From Puniceicoccaceae bacterium (GTDB lineage Bacteria > Verrucomicrobiota > Verrucomicrobiia > Opitutales > Coraliomargaritaceae), in contig JAGYJE010000001.1 of assembly GCA_018402305.1 (NCBI GenBank), forward strand, positions 186,001 through 250,000: DNA of 64,000 nucleotides, read 5' to 3'. The position numbers were made by a program, and so were the translations under genes. Below, in pieces: positions 45,768 to 53,595 of this stretch. The notes under the pieces were generated by a model. The model searched no databases, was not told the DNA's origin, and saw only the letters and a list, made by a program, of their open reading frames with translations. The first letter of the stretch is position 1. Each line of letters opens with the position of its first letter.

Positions 45768-46702
45768 GGCGAAGCCAGCAGAAGGGGAGCACCTCCGCCA
45801 GCGGTGAGCAAAGCTGGCGCAGCCTTGCGGGTGGCCACAAAGGAAACCGGGCTATCCAATCGCCGGCGGCGCGCAAACGGCGGCTTATTCGAATCGGCAA
45901 GGTGCTTGCGGTGCTCTTTGTCTTCGCCTCGGTCGTCGGCGGAATCGCCTGGGGCGTCGTGGCCCTGACCCAGCGGGAGGCACCCATTCAGGTCAGTACG
46001 CCGTCCAAGCCGGTGCAGCGCATTCTTTTCGATACCGATGGCGTGCTGCCCGACGATTGGCTGGGTTCCATGATTGAGCTGCGCCGTGGGATGAACCTCA
46101 TGGAGATCGATATCCACGACATGAAGCGACGCCTCGAAGCCCACGGCCAGGTCAAATCGGCCTCCGTCGAGCGGGTCTTTCCCGATACCCTGAAAATTCG
46201 CGTGCGCGAGCGCGAGCCTGTCTTCCGTATGCGTATCGCCGGCACCGGCAACCGAACCGAACTGCGCATCGTGGCCCGCGATGGCACCCTCTATGAAGGC
46301 GTCGGCTACCCCGGGGCCACCCTTCGCCGCATGCCCTTCCTGGTCCCGTATCGACACGCCGATGGCCGGATACAACCCATGCGCGGGATCGAGCGGGTCG
46401 CTGACTTACTGGAAGTCACCCGCCGCACCCAGCCAAATTTCTTCCGCACCTGGCAGCTTGTATCCCTGCAACATTACACAGGCGACCCGGATCTACCGGG
46501 CCAGGTCATTGAGGTACGGACCGCCACAGTGCCCCGTATCATCTTTGGGCTGAGCACCGATTTCGCCCAGCAGCTGGACCGGCTCGCCGTGGTCTTGAAC
46601 TACGTGCAAAACCGCGGCAACCCCGCCCTCAAACGCATCGATCTGTCCCTCCGCGAGTCCGCCGCCGTACAGTTCGAAAGCGGGCGCATTAGCACTTTTT
46701 AG
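45761..46702 (+). CDS. ftsQ: Cell division protein FtsQ
   Basis: 313 residues from a GTG start overlapping ddl by 7 bp. The cytoplasmic tail is basic (~44 residues). One membrane helix lies at ~46-70 (VLAVLFVFASVVGGIAWGVVAL). A POTRA domain follows at ~85-155 (GMNLMEIDIHDMKRRLEAHGQVKSASVERVFPDTLKIRVRERE), then the FtsQ beta domain. FtsQ recruits late division proteins. ftsA and ftsZ, which usually follow, are absent; a toxin-antitoxin pair begins 38 bp later. Confidence 0.85.
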   Translation: MLGRSQQKGSTSASGEQSWRSLAGGHKGNRAIQSPAARKRRLIRIGKVLAVLFVFASVVGGIAWGVVALTQREAPIQVSTPSKPVQRILFDTDGVLPDDWLGSMIELRRGMNLMEIDIHDMKRRLEAHGQVKSASVERVFPDTLKIRVREREPVFRMRIAGTGNRTELRIVARDGTLYEGVGYPGATLRRMPFLVPYRHADGRIQPMRGIERVADLLEVTRRTQPNFFRTWQLVSLQHYTGDPDLPGQVIEVRTATVPRIIFGLSTDFAQQLDRLAVVLNYVQNRGNPALKRIDLSLRESAAVQFESGRISTF

Positions 46703-46740
46703 GGTCTCGTTCGTCTCTTTGATCCGAAGTTCATCTCCCT

Positions 46741-47343
46741 GTGACACAACCAATCCAACCACACTCCGCTTACAAGCGTCTGCTTTCGTGCCTGAAAAAA
46801 GTTCGAAAGGAGTTGAAGACCGACTGGCAAGGACCGGTCTATCGCTGCGTCGAATTGGAATGGGCGCGCCCTGAATACTTGATCTCTGGGGAAGGAACAC
46901 GCCATCGCGGAAGTCGTTGGATGCAGCCCAATTACTGTAAGGCCGTGCATGCCGCATCTACTGAAACCATCGCTCTGAAAGAATCACGGCGCGTTTACGA
47001 CTACTACGGCATCCTTAAGCCAAAGAACAATCCTAGAGTCAGTGTGGAACTTAGCGCCCAGCTCAGTCATTTGATCGACCTGACGAAGCTGCACTGCGTC
47101 ATCGATTCCCCAACGATACAAGAAATGCTCTCGGAAGACTGGGAAAAACTAAACGCCCGCGGCAATGAAACCATCGCGCAGGCATTGGGAAGAGCCATCC
47201 GCGATCTCAATTTCGAAGGTCTGATCGCCCCGTCATCGCGCGATCAGCGTGGCCGAAACCTCATCTGGTTTCCCGATGACCTTGAGGCCGACAGCCGGAT
47301 CGAAATCGTGGGCAAAGAAAATCTCAAACAATGGCTTGCATAA
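46741..47343 (+). CDS. RES-domain toxin (NAD+-degrading family)
   Basis: 200 residues from a GTG start. The RES family pattern is visible: VYRCVELEW near residue 33 (R), GSRWMQPNYCKAVHAASTETIALKE near 55-80 (E), and LGRAIRDLNFEGLIAPSSR near 148-166 (S). RES toxins such as MbcT deplete NAD+. Its partner Xre-type antitoxin gene begins directly after the stop. Toxin before antitoxin is opposite to the common Xre-RES order. The pair lies between ftsQ and a degraded PEP-CTERM gene, so it is probably an inserted module. Confidence 0.8.
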   Translation: MTQPIQPHSAYKRLLSCLKKVRKELKTDWQGPVYRCVELEWARPEYLISGEGTRHRGSRWMQPNYCKAVHAASTETIALKESRRVYDYYGILKPKNNPRVSVELSAQLSHLIDLTKLHCVIDSPTIQEMLSEDWEKLNARGNETIAQALGRAIRDLNFEGLIAPSSRDQRGRNLIWFPDDLEADSRIEIVGKENLKQWLA

Positions 47344-47363
47344 ATGCATGTACTTGTGCATTT
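47342..47363. promoter_or_regulatory. Inverted repeat at the RES toxin-antitoxin junction
   Basis: AAATGCA and TGCATTT are separated by 8 bp. The repeat covers the toxin stop and the first antitoxin ATG (47344) and ends 8 bp before the second ATG (47371). It could be an autoregulatory operator for an internal antitoxin promoter or an mRNA hairpin tuning antitoxin translation. Confidence 0.35.
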
Positions 47364-47727
47364 TCTATTAATGGCAACAATCACTAAGTCTCCCACCAAG
47401 ACCCGAAAATTCAGCATCCCAGACTTTTGTAAGCGCTACCGCCTAATCCGTAGCGACATTACCCGGATGACCCAATATTCCCCGCGCGCAGTCGCCAAAT
47501 GGGCTGCCGGCGACAAACCCAGCGCAGCCGCCGAAAAACAACTAAAGGAGCTGGTTCGCCTATTTGACGCTCTCTCCGAAGTCATGGAAACCGCCTACAT
47601 CGGCGAATGGCTCAAAGCCGCCAACCCCGCCTTCGACAACTCTACCCCTCTTCAGGTCATCGAACGCGGCGAAGCCGACCGCATCTGGCACATGATTTAC
47701 CGCCTACAGACGGGCGAACCAGTGTAA
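47344..47727 (+). CDS. Xre/MbcA/ParS-type antitoxin of the RES toxin
   Basis: 127 residues from 47344, or 118 from the ATG at 47371, where a typical N-terminus begins (MATITKSP). The N-terminal part is a helix-turn-helix-like region (FCKRYRLIRSDITRMTQYSPRAVAKWAAGDKP). The C-terminal toxin-binding domain has the signature YIGEWLKAANPAFDNSTPLQVIERGEADRIWHMIYRLQTG. It should neutralise the RES protein and repress the operon. Confidence 0.82.
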   Translation: MHVLVHFLLMATITKSPTKTRKFSIPDFCKRYRLIRSDITRMTQYSPRAVAKWAAGDKPSAAAEKQLKELVRLFDALSEVMETAYIGEWLKAANPAFDNSTPLQVIERGEADRIWHMIYRLQTGEPV

Positions 47728-48082
47728 TGGTCGGTAAGAGAGGGTGCCTTTCAGCAGATACTGCGTATCCCGCTGGGCATCTCTGCCGGACTCTGGGAAA
47801 AGAAAATTCATCGTGGTGGAGACCCTTGCTACGCGTTCCAAGCTTCGCAGCGCACTGCCGCTCATATGCGCTTATGTGCGCTCCAAATAGTGGGGTGTTG
47901 CAGGGGGTGATGGGCGATTTTGCATTGTGGTCGGATTTTGCATTGCCTCAACAGTAGGCCCCTGCTTCAGGAAAAGGTCTTGACTGCCCGCCCCCATCCC
48001 CTCCATGTGCAAACGACGGGTTTCGCTGTGTTTAACTTAGGTAGCTAAAGTGCGGCACAAAATTAACTAAATACCCATAACT
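47728..48082. other. 355-bp gap with no gene; short direct repeat
   Basis: No coding frame is supported. A 12-bp direct repeat GATTTTGCATTG occurs at 47916-47927 and 47934-47945. The last ~60 bp are AT-rich and probably hold the promoter and leader of the PEP-CTERM pseudogene. Confidence 0.6.
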
Positions 48083-48434
48083 ATGAAATCGTTTTCCTCT
48101 CTAAAGTTCGCCGTCTTGTCTGGAGGGCTGGTCGCCCTATTGGCCTTCGTCAGTCCCATGTATGGTGCCCTTATTGTTCAGACCGCAACCTATCATGCCT
48201 CGGATTATTCTGGAAGCGTGGTGACCAACGGTTCCAGTAGCCTCATCGACCGCCTGGAGTTGACCAGTGCATTCAACCCGTTCAATTCTGCACTCGGCTC
48301 ATTGGACTCGGCTACTGTGGCACTTTCGCTGACATTTCAAATCGATTGGACGGATCCCAACCCATCGCTATACAGCATGCGTCGGTCTCTTGGTATTTAG
48401 CCTGTTTTTTGTGGGTCGTCGGCGCAATCGTTAG
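48083..48434 (+). pseudogene. Frameshifted, shortened PEP-CTERM protein gene
   Basis: Frame 1 gives 105 residues with a signal peptide (ending VSPMYGA) and a short beta-rich segment. It then reaches DPNPSLYSM, which resembles the PEP-CTERM motif, and stops at 48398-48400. From about 48381 a different frame encodes VGLLVFSLFFVGRRRNR and a stop at 48434: the hydrophobic helix and Arg cluster of a PEP-CTERM anchor. A one- or two-base indel near 48378-48384 therefore separates the motif from its anchor. The body is also far shorter than usual, so an earlier internal deletion is likely. Confidence 0.72.
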
Positions 48435-48449
48435 GCTATCTTCAAGAAG

Positions 48450-49304
48450 TCAATCCATCACAAAAGCCATCTGTAAGAGCGCTTTCAGTCGCTCGCTTTC
48501 CTCGCTGGATGTTTTCGCAATAAAGCCACGGGCATGGGTGAAGTGCACATCGGCTTCGGCATCCAGTCGAGTGAATTCCATCGCTGCGCTGTCCTGAAAA
48601 CGACGCAGCCCATACCCGACTCCCCGGCTGTCCGGGTAGACCAGGGCCAGTACTTCCTTTTCAAGCCCGAGCTGGGCCACGTGGTAGCCCAGTCCCGAAC
48701 TGGCATCGTCGGGCAAGGGCTCTGTGCGAGGCATGTAGAGCGCCTTGAAGTGATCAAATTCCCAGACCTCGGCATGCTCGGCCACGAAAGCGATGCGTTC
48801 CCGTAGATTGGTTACGTAGTCAACGAGGTCTTGACCAATCATGCGCATGACTTCCCAAACCGGCTCGCCGGGCTTGTGCTCGGTCTCACTTGCGAAGCGG
48901 CGGATCAGGGTGATATCGAGCGGGGAATTGAGTTGACTCACAATCTCGCGATCAATGCCAAGCCATTCAGCGGTATCGGATGGGCCCCTACAGTCGAACC
49001 ACTCGGCTACTTCCAGCCAACTGCAAAATTCCCGCGCCGACTCGTAAATACCCAAATGTTGCAGCACCAGCGAAAGTGCGCAGGTCGGCACATGCTCGCG
49101 GGGCAGTTGGTGGTGGTCGAAGTTGTGCCGCTCCGGGGCGTGCTCGTGGCCGACATCGACCACTGCGACGCCCGGGTCGGCGAGATCGGCCTCGCTCGGG
49201 TCCCGGCGCAAAATGGCGACCGGTGCCTCGGTGAGCAATACGGCGCAGGCCAAAAAGTCGTCTTTATGAGCACCGCCGGGGTGTGTAATAATCGATTGAA
49301 TCAT
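48450..49304 (-). CDS. MYG1 family protein (predicted DHH-type metal-dependent phosphoesterase)
   Basis: 284 residues. The N-terminus ITHPGGAHKDDFLACAVLL and DVGHEHAPERHNFDHHQ near residues 48-66 carry the His/Asp metal ligands of the MYG1/UPF0160 family. Eukaryotic MYG1 is a 3'-5' RNA exonuclease; bacterial roles are less clear. Conserved segments near the C-terminus include DSRGVGYGLRRF and FTHARGFIAKT. It stands alone on the minus strand beside the PEP-CTERM pseudogene. Confidence 0.85.
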   Translation of the reverse strand: MIQSIITHPGGAHKDDFLACAVLLTEAPVAILRRDPSEADLADPGVAVVDVGHEHAPERHNFDHHQLPREHVPTCALSLVLQHLGIYESAREFCSWLEVAEWFDCRGPSDTAEWLGIDREIVSQLNSPLDITLIRRFASETEHKPGEPVWEVMRMIGQDLVDYVTNLRERIAFVAEHAEVWEFDHFKALYMPRTEPLPDDASSGLGYHVAQLGLEKEVLALVYPDSRGVGYGLRRFQDSAAMEFTRLDAEADVHFTHARGFIAKTSSEESERLKALLQMAFVMD

Positions 49305-49371
49305 CCTTCCAGTGCGCGGGTAGTCGGCGGCGCTGGCAAGCGTATTTCCGGGATCGGTTTAGTTCAGTGGG

Positions 49372-49716
49372 CTATTGGCTGAGGTAGAGGTAAGCCAGAA
49401 TCGAATTAACCATACAAAAGAAGGCTGCGGGGATGCATTGAAACCATTTGTCGCGAATATGGATGCGGACGCTGACGCCGGCTGCCATTTGCAGCGCCAG
49501 TCCGACTGCGGCCGCGAAACCCAGTGGGGCAAACCAGATGCCGAGAACAAGCCCGGTGGCCCCGGCGAGCTGAAGCGCCCCCGTCAGGGCACGGTATTGG
49601 GCTAGACCATAGCGCGCAAACTCCAGCCGCATGCCCTGGGTGGCGAGGCAGGCCGTCCCGAAGCCAAAGAAAGCCAGGGCCGAGAAGAGATTGAGGGCGA
49701 GGAAGGGAGTGTTCAT
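49372..49716 (-). CDS. Small four-helix membrane protein, DoxX-like
   Basis: 114 residues with four hydrophobic helices at about 6-26, 42-62, 66-84 and 92-112. The motif YRALTGALQLAGATGLVLGIW is like DoxX-type membrane proteins. It has no catalytic residues and no clear operon partner. The assignment to DoxX-like is by pattern only. Confidence 0.6.
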   Translation of the reverse strand: MNTPFLALNLFSALAFFGFGTACLATQGMRLEFARYGLAQYRALTGALQLAGATGLVLGIWFAPLGFAAAVGLALQMAAGVSVRIHIRDKWFQCIPAAFFCMVNSILAYLYLSQ

Positions 49717-49791
49717 TGCAGCAGGAAGGGTGAGGCTACATAAAAAAACCGAATTGGCACGTCCATTGTCGACTTAGTTGCCCAAGCGGTA

Positions 49792-50387
49792 TCAATCGAG
49801 ACGTAGCTCGATCTGTTTATTCGGCTTCGGTTCGACGCGCTTGGGGCGGTTTCGGCTTTCCTGGCTCTTGCGGCTGCCGTGCCGCTGCAGGACGGCAGCC
49901 GCGGCGCTCCAATAAGCATCGCTTTTGCGCAGCTCTGAGAATTTCGCCCGGGCGTGTCGGACCGCCTCCTTGTGGTCGACGATGGGGTAGGGGTACGCTT
50001 TTCCTAGTAGGCAACCGGCGCGGGCTTGCTCGGAAGCGGGCAGCTTCCAGGACTCATGAATCAGGTCACCGCATTACCGGTTTCCTCATGCGCCCGGATG
50101 GCCTGAAAGGAATACTGCTTCCAGAGCCGCTCAAAGACATCGACCGCCGAACCGTGTTCAACGAGCAGGGGGGTGCCGCTGCTATGAAGCGCGGAACTAA
50201 GGTCGTGAAGGGACTCGGCGATAAAGGTCCAGTGCAACGCATCGAAGTCCGCGGCCCCGATAACTTCGGGTTCAATCAGATAGAGCGGGATGATCGGTCC
50301 GCGCTTGGCCGCCTCCACCAAGGAGCGGTGGTCGCGCACGCGAAGGTCGCGTTTAAACCAAACCAGCTGGGAGGCTTCGCCGCTCAT
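49792..50387 (-). pseudogene. Photolyase/cryptochrome gene with its central region deleted
   Basis: The 5' part (ATG at 50387) encodes [20 protein letters not shown] through [12 protein letters not shown] and then stops at 50061-50063. This is the first ~109 residues, the antenna-binding domain. Directly after, in another frame, the sequence LIHESWKLP...[19 protein letters not shown] runs to a stop at 49792; this is the C-terminal tail of the same family. The roughly 250-300 residues between them, including the FAD-binding domain, are missing. The gene cannot make an active photolyase. The upstream DUF2256 gene still overlaps its start codon (ATGA). Confidence 0.85.
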
Positions 50388-50542
50388 GATGCCCGCCGCT
50401 CCCGGCGACACCGCTCTGAGCAGTAAATAACCTCGGCCCAGCAGCGCTCCCATTTCTTACGCCAACTGAATGGGCGCTCACAAACCGGACACACCTTCTC
50501 GGGGAGGTTTGATTTATGAACGGCTTTGCCTTGTTTGCGCAC
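50384..50542 (-). CDS. DUF2256 zinc-ribbon-like small protein
   Basis: 52 residues from the GTG at 50542; a longer 88-residue frame would run into the REPIN-like repeat. The sequence [21 protein letters not shown] and [12 protein letters not shown] is the complete DUF2256 signature, with two CxxC-type pairs likely binding zinc. The family is commonly encoded beside photolyase/cryptochrome genes. Here it overlaps the start of the deleted photolyase and is left without its partner. Confidence 0.83.
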   Translation of the reverse strand: MRKQGKAVHKSNLPEKVCPVCERPFSWRKKWERCWAEVIYCSERCRRERRAS

Positions 50543-50583
50543 AAAGAAAGAACGTCGGGGGCGGCGCTGCCTTTCAAAAAATC

Positions 50584-50683
50584 GTAGGCAGGTTGGCTTC
50601 GCCGCCTGCTCTGGTGCCGGGCTGCTCCGGCGGTGCGCTTTCGCCAACAACGCTGACCGGGCGGCAAAGCCAACCCGGCTACG
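50584..50683. repeat. REPIN-like element A: inverted GTAG-footed repeats
   Basis: The left arm starts GTAGGCAGGTTGGCTTCGCC and the right arm ends ...AAGCCAACCCGGCTAC. The arms are inverted copies matching at about 20 of 24 positions around a ~50-bp centre. A GTAG foot and two inverted REP units are the mark of REPIN elements moved by RAYT transposases. A RAYT gene lies at 59918-60910. Confidence 0.65.
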
Positions 50684-50701
50684 TTATCGCGTCGTCCGAG
50701 C

Positions 50702-50747
50702 GTAGGCAGGTCGGCTTCGTGCAAGGGCGAGAGCCCAAACCGGCTAC
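50702..50747. repeat. REPIN-like element B, overlapping the ectC stop
   Basis: The left arm GTAGGCAGGTCGGCTTCG is a one-mismatch copy of element A's left arm. The right arm ends CCGGCTAC. It forms an imperfect hairpin of 46 bp and includes the ectC stop codon (50744-50746), so it may also serve as the ect operon's 3' end structure. Confidence 0.6.
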
Positions 50748-51148
50748 AACTCGATGCTGTCAGCCTCCAGCTCGTAGGCGCCCTCTGCGTTGTGCACCTC
50801 TTTCCCGTTGAGTGGCGGGTTGAAAACACAGGCCAGCTTCATTTCCTCAAAGGCCCGCAGGATGTGACGGTCGTGCTTATCGAGGATGTAGACCGTGCCC
50901 GGCTCGATTGGGTAAACGTTTCCATCGTCGAGCGTCTCCACCTCGCCGTGTCCGGAAATGCAGTAGACCGACTCAAGGTGGTTTTGGTAGTGCATCCCGA
51001 AATCGGCACCCTTGAAGATGGTGGTGATGTGGAAGGAGAAGCCCATGCCATCCTCTTTCAGCAGAAGCCGTGTGCTGTCCCATTCACCCTTGGGAGAAAC
51101 AATTTTACGACCGCTTTCGGCAGCCCCTTGTAATGTGCGAACAATCAT
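50744..51148 (-). CDS. ectC: L-ectoine synthase
   Basis: 134 residues. A cupin-type fold with [20 protein letters not shown] near residues 52-71 and the conserved [10 protein letters not shown] near 90-99. It closes N4-acetyl-diaminobutyrate to ectoine, a compatible solute made under salt stress. It is the last gene of ectABC, 12 bp after ectB. No ectD hydroxylase follows. Confidence 0.95.
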   Translation of the reverse strand: MIVRTLQGAAESGRKIVSPKGEWDSTRLLLKEDGMGFSFHITTIFKGADFGMHYQNHLESVYCISGHGEVETLDDGNVYPIEPGTVYILDKHDRHILRAFEEMKLACVFNPPLNGKEVHNAEGAYELEADSIEL

Positions 51149-51160
51149 ATCAATTCAGCG

Positions 51161-52468
51161 CTATTTTTTAGTGACGGTGACATCGTCGAAGTAGTCGGAT
51201 TCGGTTGGAATCTCATGGTCGATGCAGAGCTCTTTAACCGACTCCTCTATAATATCGATTCCCCGTGCCAGGACCTCATCGGCAATCGTCAAAGGGCAAA
51301 GCAGCTTAATAATTTGGTCATCGGTACCACTGGTTTCTATAATAAGGCCCTTTTTGTAGGCAGCGCGGGTAATCTTACCGGCAGTCTCGCCGTTGACGCA
51401 ATTGATGCCTTGAAACATGCCGCGGCCCTTTACGGTGAAATTGCCATCGCCGTATTTCTCGACGATATCGTCGAGGCGTTTGGCGATGTATTCGCCCTTT
51501 TTACGTACCGATGCGGCGAAGGTGTCGTCGCTCCAGTAGGTGTCGATGGCGGCTTTGGCTGTGACAAAGGCATGGCAGTTGCCGCGGAAGGTGCCATTGT
51601 GCTCGCCGGGGCTCCAGCGGTCGTGCTCGGGCTTGAAGAGCGTCAAGGCAAAGGGCAGTCCGTAGCCGCTGAGCGATTTGGAGAGGGTAATAATGTCGGG
51701 CTTGATGCCGGCCTCTTCAAAGCTGAAGAAGCGACCCGAGCGGCCGCAACCGGCCTGAATATCATCGATGATCAGCAGCACGTCATGCTTTTGGCAAACA
51801 TCGGAGAGGTCCCGGAGCCATTCTATACTGCAGTAGTTGACGCCGCCTTCGCCCTGAATCGTCTCGACAATGCAGGCAGCTGGCAGATCGACGCCGCTGG
51901 AAGTGTCTGTTAATACTTTATCAAGGTACTCGATCGTATTGACTTGATCACCGAGGTAGCCGTCGTAGGGCATGCGATGCGCCCCCGTCAGAGCGATTCC
52001 GGCACCGTTGCGGTGGTGGGAGTTGGCCGTCATCGAGAGCGAACCGAGCGTCTGGCCGTGCCATCCGTTGGTGAAGGAAACAATGTGCGAACGGCCCTTC
52101 AGTTTGCGTGCCATTTTCAGCGCCGCTTCGACCGCGTTGGTGCCTGTAGGCCCGGTGAACATAACGGTGTAGTCCATCTCGCGGGGCTGCAGAATTTTTT
52201 CGCTGAAGGTTTCGAGAAATTCCTTCTTCGCGTCCGTATGAAAGTCGAGACTGTGTGTGATGCCGCCTGACTCGATGTATTCAATTAGCTTGGTGCGCAT
52301 GATCGGGTGGTTGTGCCCGTAGTTCAGCGCCCCGGCGCCCGCCAGAAAGTCAATGTATTCATTCTCGTCTTCGTCGTAGACGAATTCGCCCTGCGCACGC
52401 TTAAAGAGGCGGGGGAAATTGCGCGCATAGCTGCGCACTTCGGATTCGAGTTCTTCGAATATTTTCAT
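51161..52468 (-). CDS. ectB: L-2,4-diaminobutyrate:2-oxoglutarate aminotransferase
   Basis: 435 residues from the ATG at 52468. A class III PLP aminotransferase: GAGALNYGHNHP near 44, TGPTGTNAVEAA near 104, ETIQGEGGVN near 205, DDIQAGCGRSG near 236 and the PLP lysine in ITLSKSLSGYG near 266. It makes diaminobutyrate from aspartate semialdehyde. It starts 13 bp after the ectA stop. A longer upstream frame is only a shadow over ectA. Confidence 0.95.
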   Translation of the reverse strand: MKIFEELESEVRSYARNFPRLFKRAQGEFVYDEDENEYIDFLAGAGALNYGHNHPIMRTKLIEYIESGGITHSLDFHTDAKKEFLETFSEKILQPREMDYTVMFTGPTGTNAVEAALKMARKLKGRSHIVSFTNGWHGQTLGSLSMTANSHHRNGAGIALTGAHRMPYDGYLGDQVNTIEYLDKVLTDTSSGVDLPAACIVETIQGEGGVNYCSIEWLRDLSDVCQKHDVLLIIDDIQAGCGRSGRFFSFEEAGIKPDIITLSKSLSGYGLPFALTLFKPEHDRWSPGEHNGTFRGNCHAFVTAKAAIDTYWSDDTFAASVRKKGEYIAKRLDDIVEKYGDGNFTVKGRGMFQGINCVNGETAGKITRAAYKKGLIIETSGTDDQIIKLLCPLTIADEVLARGIDIIEESVKELCIDHEIPTESDYFDDVTVTKK

Positions 52469-52481
52469 GGTATCTTTGGGT

Positions 52482-53141
52482 TTAGTGTGAAAAGGGACCG
52501 ATACGAATGAGAAACTCGCTATCATGCTTGTCCTGAAAGTGGTCCATTCTGTCGAAATGGGGGAATTCTTCAATCGTGCCACCGGTTTTCTCGGCGAAGC
52601 CGCCGAATAGCGCGCGGGAAGCAGCGTTGTCTTTGGTGATCGTCGTCTCAATGAAGCGAACGCCTTGGCAGGCCTTGGCATCAAGCTGCGCCCGAAGAAG
52701 CCGGCTGGCCAGACCCTGACCGCGGGCCTCTCTCGAAACGGCAACTTGCCAAACAAAGAGTACCTCCGGGCGTGTAGGCACCCGATAGCCAGAGCTGAAG
52801 CCGACCGTGATGGCCCCCGATTTCGCAATAATGGATGTTTCCGCAAAGTGCGAGCACTGCAATAAGTTGCAGTAGACCGAGTTCCTGTCCAACGGCGGAC
52901 AGTCTAAGATCAACTCATTGACCGAGGCACCGTCGTGGGAGGTAGGATGTTGGAGTGTAATTTCGATGAGAAGATTAACGAGGCGACGCCAGGATAGTTC
53001 AAGGGGTTTTCCCCGAATCCTCTTAAACGAGGCTTTTGGAGTCGTAAGGACCTGATCATGAATACTTAGCGGAACCGAATAGATTTTTTTTATGAGACGC
53101 TGGAAAACGATGCAAATACCGGAAATGCCAGGGCGATGCAA
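52482..53141 (-). CDS. ectA: L-2,4-diaminobutyrate N4-acetyltransferase
   Basis: A GNAT acetyltransferase with the EctA core ITLQHPTSHDGASVNEL, CPPLDRNSVYCNLLQCSHFAET, VLFVWQVAVSREARGQGLASRLL (acetyl-CoA loop) and ETTITKDNAASRALF, ending RIGPFSH. The core is ~160 residues, the normal EctA length. However, no ATG, GTG or TTG lies at its edge. The nearest in-frame start is TTG at 53141, which adds about 60 residues unlike the family. The true start is therefore uncertain: a rare ATT/ATC start near 52960 or a degraded N-terminus are the alternatives. The promoter should lie just upstream. Confidence 0.85.
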   Translation of the reverse strand: MHRPGISGICIVFQRLIKKIYSVPLSIHDQVLTTPKASFKRIRGKPLELSWRRLVNLLIEITLQHPTSHDGASVNELILDCPPLDRNSVYCNLLQCSHFAETSIIAKSGAITVGFSSGYRVPTRPEVLFVWQVAVSREARGQGLASRLLRAQLDAKACQGVRFIETTITKDNAASRALFGGFAEKTGGTIEEFPHFDRMDHFQDKHDSEFLIRIGPFSH

Positions 53142-53575
53142 GGGAAGAACTTTTTTAGACTCTAAAATACTCAGAAAGAGAGACTTAAGGGTGCATTTTA
53201 GGTTCTGACTGCCAACAGCACTCCGTAACGCCGCCGCTGCCGGTCGGGCGATGAAGCTGTCCCAACAACATCTCCGCGTCCTCTGCGATCTCTGCGGTTG
53301 ATTCTGCGTCGGGTTGGACGTGTCGGTTTCGAATGCAGAGATCCGGCGCATAAAGAAAGCCGTTCTGCTGGGGCCGCGGATGCGTGGGATTAACCGCAGA
53401 TTTCAACGTTTCAACCGACGAAGCCGACGACGAGATTGCTGAGGAAGACGAAAGCGAACCCACGCTAGCGCTGCGCTTTTTGCCAAAGTTTGAGCGCTAA
53501 GCGGCGGCATCCGTCCTGAACTTAAGGTGGCTACATCCATTTGGATCAGGTTATAGGTTGAAAATCCTTTAAAAT
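53142..53575. other. ~430-bp gene-free region upstream of ectA
   Basis: No supported gene. At 53268-53310 there is a tract CTCCGCGTCCTCTGCGATC...CTGCGGTTGATTCTG of the kind often seen as dispersed intergenic repeats in environmental bacteria. The ect promoter should lie in the low-coordinate part and the vapBC promoter in the high-coordinate part; no clear boxes were identified. Confidence 0.5.
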
Positions 53576-53595
53576 CATGCATGGGTTCATGCATG
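53576..53595. promoter_or_regulatory. Candidate VapB operator: two CATGCATG half-sites over the vapB start
   Basis: CATGCATG occurs at 53576-53583 and 53588-53595, each a perfect palindrome, separated by GGTT. The second copy includes the VapB start codon at 53593. Tandem palindromes over the start of an antitoxin gene are typical autoregulatory operators. Confidence 0.5.

Noticed and set aside
53142-53351. ectA start at the ATG at 53351
   Set aside because: The extra ~70 residues are low-complexity translation of a dispersed intergenic sequence and unlike any EctA N-terminus.
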